Below are positions 58,101 through 64,000 of a stretch of DNA of 64,000 nucleotides, piece by piece. Numbering within the stretch: position 1 is the stretch's first letter; every line of letters begins with the position of its first letter. The stretch is from assembly GCF_004011695.2 (NCBI RefSeq), contig NC_082410.1:248001-312000 (forward strand), read 5' to 3'. The translations under genes were made by a program, and so were the position numbers. Source of the stretch: Ascochyta rabiei. Its lineage: Eukaryota; Ascomycota; Dothideomycetes; Pleosporales; Didymellaceae. The notes beneath the pieces were generated by a model. It was not told the origin of the DNA. It did not search any database and saw nothing but the letters and a program-made list of their open reading frames with translations.

Positions 58101-58680
58101 GTAGGATGCAATAAGGGTTAATATAGTATTGTATCTCTTAAGGAGGTAACACGTTACGTGTCCTTCTAATATGTCTGTAGGGCACGTAACCACCCTATCT
58201 TACTTAAGGCTTAGACAAGGTCTAAGCCTATAACATACCTTCTTTCCCTATCTCTCTCTAGCTAAATGTATTTTACTAGGTCCTTTCTACGTTTTACGTA
58301 GATTAGAGGGGCGCTAGTAGCAGGTAAACTCTAGAGCTAGTTGTAGTTATGTAAGGGTCCGCCTCTTAGTAGGTTAGCTGCTAGTCTAGTCTGTAGTTTA
58401 CCTAGAGTAGTCCCTACGCGCACCTAGGTTGTTTTTGTTTTTTCTAGCGCACCTTCCCTTATTAGACGCTGTACTACTCTATACTCTTACCTAACCTACC
58501 TATATTATACCTACCTATCTTTTTATACCTACCTATCTAGTTTAAACACTATATCTATTATTACGCCTAGTTCTAGTTACTAGGCTACTAGTTATAGGGC
58601 TAGTAGTCCCTCTAGCAGAGGTAGCTGTAGCCTACCTTATCCCCTTCTATCTACCTACAACATCCCCCTAGTATTTAATT
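58101..58680. other. RIP-affected DNA between LINE and the next reading frame
   Basis: It probably includes the LINE 5' UTR. It contains two copies of CACGTAAC or GTTACGTG near 58,150-58,190, but no domain or terminal repeat that I can assign. Confidence 0.4.
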
Positions 58681-60200
58681 GCAGTTATCTAGGTTTTTAA
58701 TTACAGAATCTAACTATGTCTATAGAGAGCCTGCTGTTACTATATTAGTAACTACAAGGTTAAGGGTAACTCTAAGAACAAGGACTTAGTCCCTGTCTCT
58801 GCCCGCGCTGTCCTATACTACCCCTACTACTAGCTTACTATCCTTACTAGCTAGCCTAGTAAGTGTCTTATTTCTGTTATAGGCCTACTACTAGCTAATT
58901 CTGTCTACAGCTAACTGCCTTCTTAGTGCTAGTAAGACCTACTATACCTGTGCTAAGTGCTATCGCGTTTATTATTAGGATTATAGTCTTTTTACTGCTA
59001 ATATAGAGCTCTACTATACCTAGTATAACTTTAAGGGGTATATCTAGGTATATAGCTTTACCTTAGGTATATGTCTATAGCTAATTGTTATTAAGGCGTC
59101 TATATAGGGTAGTAACGCCTATGTTAATATAGCTAGAACCTAGAGTGTTAATAGTAATAAGGCTAACTAGGGTAGGTAGCCTACCTTTATCTATAAGTGT
59201 CCTACCTATTACTATAAGAAGTGTTTTACTAATCTGCTATATACTATTTAAGCACCTACTATAAGCTCTACTAAGCCTATAAGTCTGCCCTTAACCTAGC
59301 CTATACTAACCTCTTACTAGCTAAGTAGCTAACCTCCTCTTATATTACCTATTCCCCCCTAAGCCTAGTACGCAGATTACGCTGCCTACTACACCCTTAT
59401 CTAGCTGTTACAGTAGAACTAGTTTAACGCCTACTTCTGATAGTTTATGTCTACTATAGGGATAGCTATTAAGACACAGACTAAGTATATAAACTAGTTT
59501 AAGGAGGTCTAGACCTATACTACTATAAGTCTTCTACCTATATTAAGAGTATAGCTAACCTACCCTAAAGAAGGCTATTAACTAGGTTAAGCGCCTACTT
59601 ACTACGCCCTAGCACTACCTAGAGTACCTGTTGTTGTCCTACCTACCCTACTGCCTACGCTCTACCTCCCCTACTAAGCACTACCCTTCCCCCTGCTAGA
59701 TCCACTTACCCCCCTACTGCGTCTGCTTACTCCCCTGCCGTGTCTGCTTACCCTTCTGCTGCTGCTGCTTACCCTTCTGCTGCTGCTGCTTACCCTTCTG
59801 CTGCTGCTGCTTACCCTCTCTAGTAGAGCTACGTACCCTACGTTGCAGCACTACAGCGCCTACCCCTTACTCCTTAGCCTAGTTATAACAGACCTGCAGT
59901 ATTACTATTAGTAATAAGGAGGAGGATAAAGAAGAAGATAACTATAAGTAGGACTGCTACTACTGCATAGCGCGTAACTAGGCCCTAGACACAGCTACTA
60001 CTACCTACTGTTCCCTATCCCCTAATAAGACTATTTTTTAAGATCTAAGTTCCTGTATTAGTAGCTAGTAGAGTGTAAGAGGTAGTGTTATACTGTTACT
60101 GTAGGGATCCTAAGCTCTCCTACGCTAGGTATAAGGCCTAGTGCAGCATCTTCTAATAGGACCCCTTAAGGGTTATTCTAAAATAATAAAAGTTCTTTCT
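58681..60200 (+). pseudogene. Low-complexity reading frame with AYPSAA repeats, RIP-affected
   Basis: Plus-strand frames are protein-like despite stops. Near 58,935 CAKCYRVYY is seen. From about 59,700 the frame reads AYSPAVSAYPSAAAAYPSAA, a 21-bp DNA repeat present about three to four times, followed by QPSYNRPAVLLLV and later FFKIQVPVLVASRVQEVV. It has Pro/Ser/Ala-rich disordered character. It could be a gag-like protein of an unidentified element or a decayed host gene; I do not recognise it. Confidence 0.4.
59756..59819 (+). repeat. 21-bp tandem repeat (CTTACCCTTCTGCTGCTGCTG)-type, coding
   Basis: Three near-identical 21-bp units starting near 59,748, each encoding AYPSAAA. GC and CpG are well kept compared with the flanks. 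Confidence 0.8.
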
Positions 60201-60269
60201 ACCTTAACTTTTTTTTTATATTCTGTGTGTGCTACTATAAAGGCCTTCTAGGCTGTTATATCTTATAAT

Positions 60270-61784
60270 GTGTCTAGAGGCTTCTATATTAGCTTTATAT
60301 ATCCTTTCTATTTAACTAGAACCTATATCTTATTCTATCTACAGGCCCTCTTCTTTTTTAGGATTACCTCTACCTCCTGTTTAGCTAGGGTTAGATTGTC
60401 CTCCTCTAGGACAACTAGTAGACCTAGTCTACTTTCCTATAGGTGCTGTGTTAGTAGTAGGTTAGAGGCTATACGTTCTAGTAGGTCTATATACACTATC
60501 TTATAAAGGTTACCTAGTAAATCTAAAGTAACTATTAAAGAGGTAGAAACTGTAACTAATATGTACTAGGCTTGTAACTAATTAAGTTTCTAACTTAGCC
60601 TATTAGTTTTTACATTATAAAGAAGAAATTACACACTATTTCCTATTTAGTACTACTCTATAGGCCTTTAGCTGTAGTCTGTTACGTTCTAAGTACGTTA
60701 CTATACCTAAGTAATAGCTGCCTAAGTAAGCTCTATACCTTACTAGAGGTAGTTTAGGAAGTAGCCTACCTATCCCTATAGAGTGTTCTAGCTAATAGTT
60801 AGTAGTAATGTTGTCTATAGGAGGTCTATATTATAGCTATAGAGAAGTAGGTTAGAACTAACCCTAGTAACTAAAGAATTGTGATTATTAAGTGCTAGTT
60901 AGTAGGCTAGGAGGTAGTTAGGCTAGTTATTCTGTTTAAAGTTAACTATAACCTGTAGAACTACCTACACCTCTTAGTTTGCGCGCTCTGTCTCTCTATC
61001 TATCTAGGGGTAATAGGCTGTAGAGAGTAGCTAGTCTACCCCTATAAAGCTACACAGCGTTGTCTAAAATTGTCCTAGCTAGTCTAAGCTGCAGTCTGTA
61101 ATAATAGCGCTAGGAAAGCCCTAGAACTGCTACTATGTGTTGTAGAAGACCTTAGCGCAATATTCTGCAGTTATAGAAGTTTTTGCTTTAAGCTGCATAT
61201 TATTAAGGCTACGGCTCTGCCCACCGTGCTAAGCATACCTTAAAAAGGTAACAATGCTTACTTTAATAGTAAGACAGCGGCTAGAACAGTACTTATTTGC
61301 CCTATAGGTTAGAGGTGGACGCATCTACATGCCTAAGGCTAAGAGTAAGGCTAAGAGCCTAACACATATACTTAGAGAGATAATCTGTAATAACTAAGAG
61401 ATAGTGCAGTACGTCCTTATTAGCCTAAGGGAGGTTAACTATAAAGTCTATTAAAATCTAGGACTAAAAACAGTTAGTAATAGGCAACAGCTAGAGTAAG
61501 CCCTGCTATTAGCGCTGTAATACATACGCGCTAAAATAGTAGTAGTTATACATATAACGCTAAATATCCTATAATATCCCCTTCTAGTAGAAGTTGTATC
61601 TAATAATGTAGAACATAGCGTTAGTACCTAGATAGCCTGTTAGGTTAGATTTTTGTGCGCTTTAGATTATTGTAGTTGTAAGTAGCTTCTAATATAGAAC
61701 CTACGTAACCCTATACTATAGTAGTATGCTATAAGCATTACGTATATAATTTACAATTTACTAAGTAGTCTTAGCCTTAGAAGG
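60270..61784 (-). mobile_element. Gypsy integrase region (element continuing to window end)
   Basis: Minus strand reads AYYPQIDRETERANQEVQVV near 61,000 (the integrase catalytic Glu is probably further along), then KQNNQPNYLLAYQLALNNHN. Towards 61.7 kb the sequence continues upstream into pol and is interrupted by the solo LTR. The C-terminal end near 60.3 kb is approximate. Confidence 0.7.
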
Positions 61785-62037
61785 TGTCGCGCAGCCGAGC
61801 CTGTGGATGACCAATGGGGTGCTCCCCTATCCAATCGACCTTGCGGATTATTGTTAAGTGGCTCCTTTCTCCACAATTAACCACCGAGCTCCTGAGGGTC
61901 GCCCACAAAGCTTGAGTAAGCGAGATCACGTAATAACCAAATTTCCTTTGTACTTAAGCAACACGTTACACATTAAATATATAGACACTAATTAAATTAA
62001 TCGATTACCTAAGTATAGTCCTCTAAGCTCTATTACA
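61785..62037. repeat. Solo LTR with GAAGG target duplication, not RIP-damaged
   Basis: 253 bp starting TGTCGCGCAGCCGAGCC and ending GCTCTATTACA, flanked on both sides by GAAGG (61,780-61,784 and 62,038-62,042). It contains a TATATAGACA TATA-like box. Its left 180 bp keep normal CpA/TpG and GC content, standing out against the RIP-affected host. It interrupts the Gypsy pol. Confidence 0.9.
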
Positions 62038-64000
62038 GAAGGGAACTAGCAGGCCCTATTATAGACAGTAGACAGGCGTGCTATATACCCTATGTCCTGC
62101 TAAATATCTTTATTCTATAGTAATTATATATACGTATTAATAAAAAGTAGGGGTATACTAGGGCCTAGTGTACTAACTACTAATACTAAAACTAGGGTTA
62201 TTATCCTATAGACCCCCCCTAACCTCCTATTATAGTCCTGTTCCTAGTAGCTTAGCGTATCTAGTTAGGCTGCAAGGCGCCCTAGGCAGAAGCAAAGGTA
62301 GAAACAGAACTTTAACACCTCCTCTGCCTATTAGTACTGTCTCTTACTTAGCCTACGCGCTATAGTAAAGTACTAGAGATTCTTATAGTTAGTTAGGATA
62401 GTAAACAGCCTAGTAACAGACCCTAATTTAGTTGCCTAGACCCCTAGGCACCTTATAACAGCAGTTAACTCCTTATTATAGATAGTGTAGTTCTATTATT
62501 CTATTATAAGAGTAGTAGAGTAGTACACTATAGGGTAAAGCACCTTCCTATGCTATTATAAAAGGCAGCTACCTAACACCTTACTAGAGTAGTCTACCTC
62601 TAGTAGTATCTCTTACTTAGGGTCTTACTAGTTAAGGAATAGTTCTGTTATAAATGTGTTCTTTAGCTAGTAGAATGCTACGTCCTTCTCCTACCCTTAC
62701 TAGAATAGGACATCCTTCCCTATACGTTAATTAAGTAAGGCAGTAATATTAGAGAAGGCTAGGACAAAGTCCTAGTAGAAGTTAGTAAACTCTAGGAAAC
62801 TATAGACTCTGCGCAAAGACTATAAGGCTTCCTAATTACAGATAGCCTTAACCTTCTTAGGATTAGAATAAATATCCTTTCTAGCTTCTATAATATATTC
62901 TAGGTAGTATACCTTCTTTATTATAAATACACACTTCTTAAGATCTAAATACAGCTCTATATTACGTAGGAGCGTAAGAACTCTGCTAACCTTCCTAAAG
63001 TAGTCTGTTCTAGACCTACTACTGTGAATAAGGATATTATCTAGGTACGCAGTAGTATAGTTACCTAATCTCTCCTAAGGTACGCTGTTAATATAACACT
63101 AGAACAATGCTAGTGCTCTAGCTAGGCTAAATAGGCAGACTAGCTACTTAAAGAGCCTAAAATAAGTATAGAACGTATTAAGGTGCTTATCTCCTTCTAT
63201 AACACAAATCTAGTAAAATGCTGTATAGACATTAACCTTAGAGAACTAGTAGGCACTCACTAGTGTACGCAATGCCTCCTTAATAAGAGTAAGTAGGTAC
63301 TAGTAAGTAATTATAATGCTATTAAGTGTGTAATAGTCTACGTATATACGCTACCTGCTAGAGGACTTTTTAACTAGTAGGACTAGTGCCCCTGCTAAGG
63401 AAGAGGAGGCATAGATCTACCCCTTGTCTATTAGTGCTAACACCTGTTTCTGTAGCTTAAGTAGCTAGTCCCTTAGCATGTTGTACAGAGGGCCCTAGGG
63501 TAAAGGCTTCTCCTTTCTAGACTAGTTGTGTTATAACTATATATAGTAGTCTATCTAGCCTCTATATAGGGGAAGGCTAAAGGCCTTACTCTTATTAAAT
63601 AGGTCCTAAAGCTAGACTAACTTAGGGGGGAGAAGGTCTACCTCCTCTGCTGTCCCTTGCGCTCCTAGGGATTAAACTAAGAGGATTCTAGTAATGTTGT
63701 AGAGGCTTATAGAGACAAACTAGTCCTTAGGCAGGTGCTTCTAGAGCCTATTAGCTAGGGTCTTATTAAACTTAGTTACTAATAGAAGAGTAATATAAAC
63801 GTTTACTGTACACTATAAGGACTTATAGACTATAAGGTTCCCTACCTGTTATATCCTTAGTGTGCCCTTTTCTATATCTAATACCACACCCTCTTATTAA
63901 AGCTAGGGCTTCCCTAAAATAATATCCTAGCTTAGACCTAGCACTATATAGGCTACAGCCTGTAAGTGCTACCTAATTATACCTAAATAGGACTAAACAA
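62038..64000 (-). mobile_element. Gypsy protease-RT-RNase H region, cut by window end
   Basis: Minus strand: the protease tail reads QDIILGKPWL near 63,900. RT: an active-site remnant TTAYLDNILIHS at about 63,030-63,050 (YLDD changed to YLDN). RNase H-like sequence lies towards 62.4-62.7 kb. Gag lies beyond the window. Stops follow the RIP pattern. Confidence 0.75.

Noticed and set aside
60270..60506. 78-codon plus-strand open frame
   Set aside because: Chance opening opposite the C-terminal end of a minus-strand Gypsy pol; no domain seen.
11400..64000. CRISPR-like arrays, tRNA or rRNA genes
   Set aside because: Repeats here are LTRs, inverted repeats and minisatellites; no regularly spaced direct repeats with unique spacers, and no cloverleaf or rRNA sequence was recognised.

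Overview
The window looks like a filamentous ascomycete chromosome, probably Dothideomycetes-like; this is inferred from gene content, short introns and base composition. It has two contrasting parts. Positions 1 to about 11,200 are GC-balanced and gene-dense. From about 11,500 to 64,000 the DNA is AT-rich, full of TA and TAG, and has almost no open reading frame. This second part carries the signature of repeat-induced point mutation (RIP): CAA/CAG and TGG codons turned into stops, and TpG turned into TpA, usually without frameshifts.

The gene-rich part holds six genes and one broken gene. They are threonine deaminase (minus, cut by the window start), a three-exon alpha/beta hydrolase (minus), a decayed MYND-finger gene (minus), a fumarylacetoacetate-hydrolase-fold enzyme (minus), the circularly permuted nucleolar GTPase Nog2 (minus, four exons), a mitochondrial-ribosome-like protein (plus, divergent from Nog2) and a small EutQ-like cupin (minus, start codon apparently split by an intron). 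I rebuilt the splice sites from the sequence; the introns are 51-70 bp except for three long, repeat-bearing ones.

The AT-rich part is a nest of transposons inside transposons. In order: a truncated Fot1-like end (11,522); a plus-strand Gypsy with a 5' LTR (12,200); a minus-strand Gypsy (about 17.6-32.1 kb) split by a Fot1-like element (20,955-22,817) and by a complete chromovirus with 202-bp LTRs and GTTAA duplications (23,608-30,901); a pair of 255-bp LTRs (32,261 and 45,276) around a second minus-strand Gypsy pol and a second Fot1 subfamily copy; a plus-strand Gypsy fragment (45.66-51.17 kb) split by two more Fot1-like copies; a minus-strand Tad-like LINE (about 51.2-58.1 kb); a plus-strand low-complexity reading frame (58.7-60.2 kb); and a final minus-strand Gypsy pol (60.3-64.0 kb) carrying a young solo LTR.

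The most unusual object is at 54,644-55,856, inside the LINE endonuclease. It is a 1.2-kb foldback-like insertion made of two consecutive ~350-bp imperfect palindromes bounded by telomere-like TAGGG/TAGGGG arrays of opposite orientation, and it is flanked by a direct repeat. Removing it makes the LINE frame continuous. Other points of interest are the intron-bearing antisense reading frame between pol and the 3' LTR of the chromovirus, and two Fot1 subfamilies that differ in the repeated core of their terminal inverted repeats.
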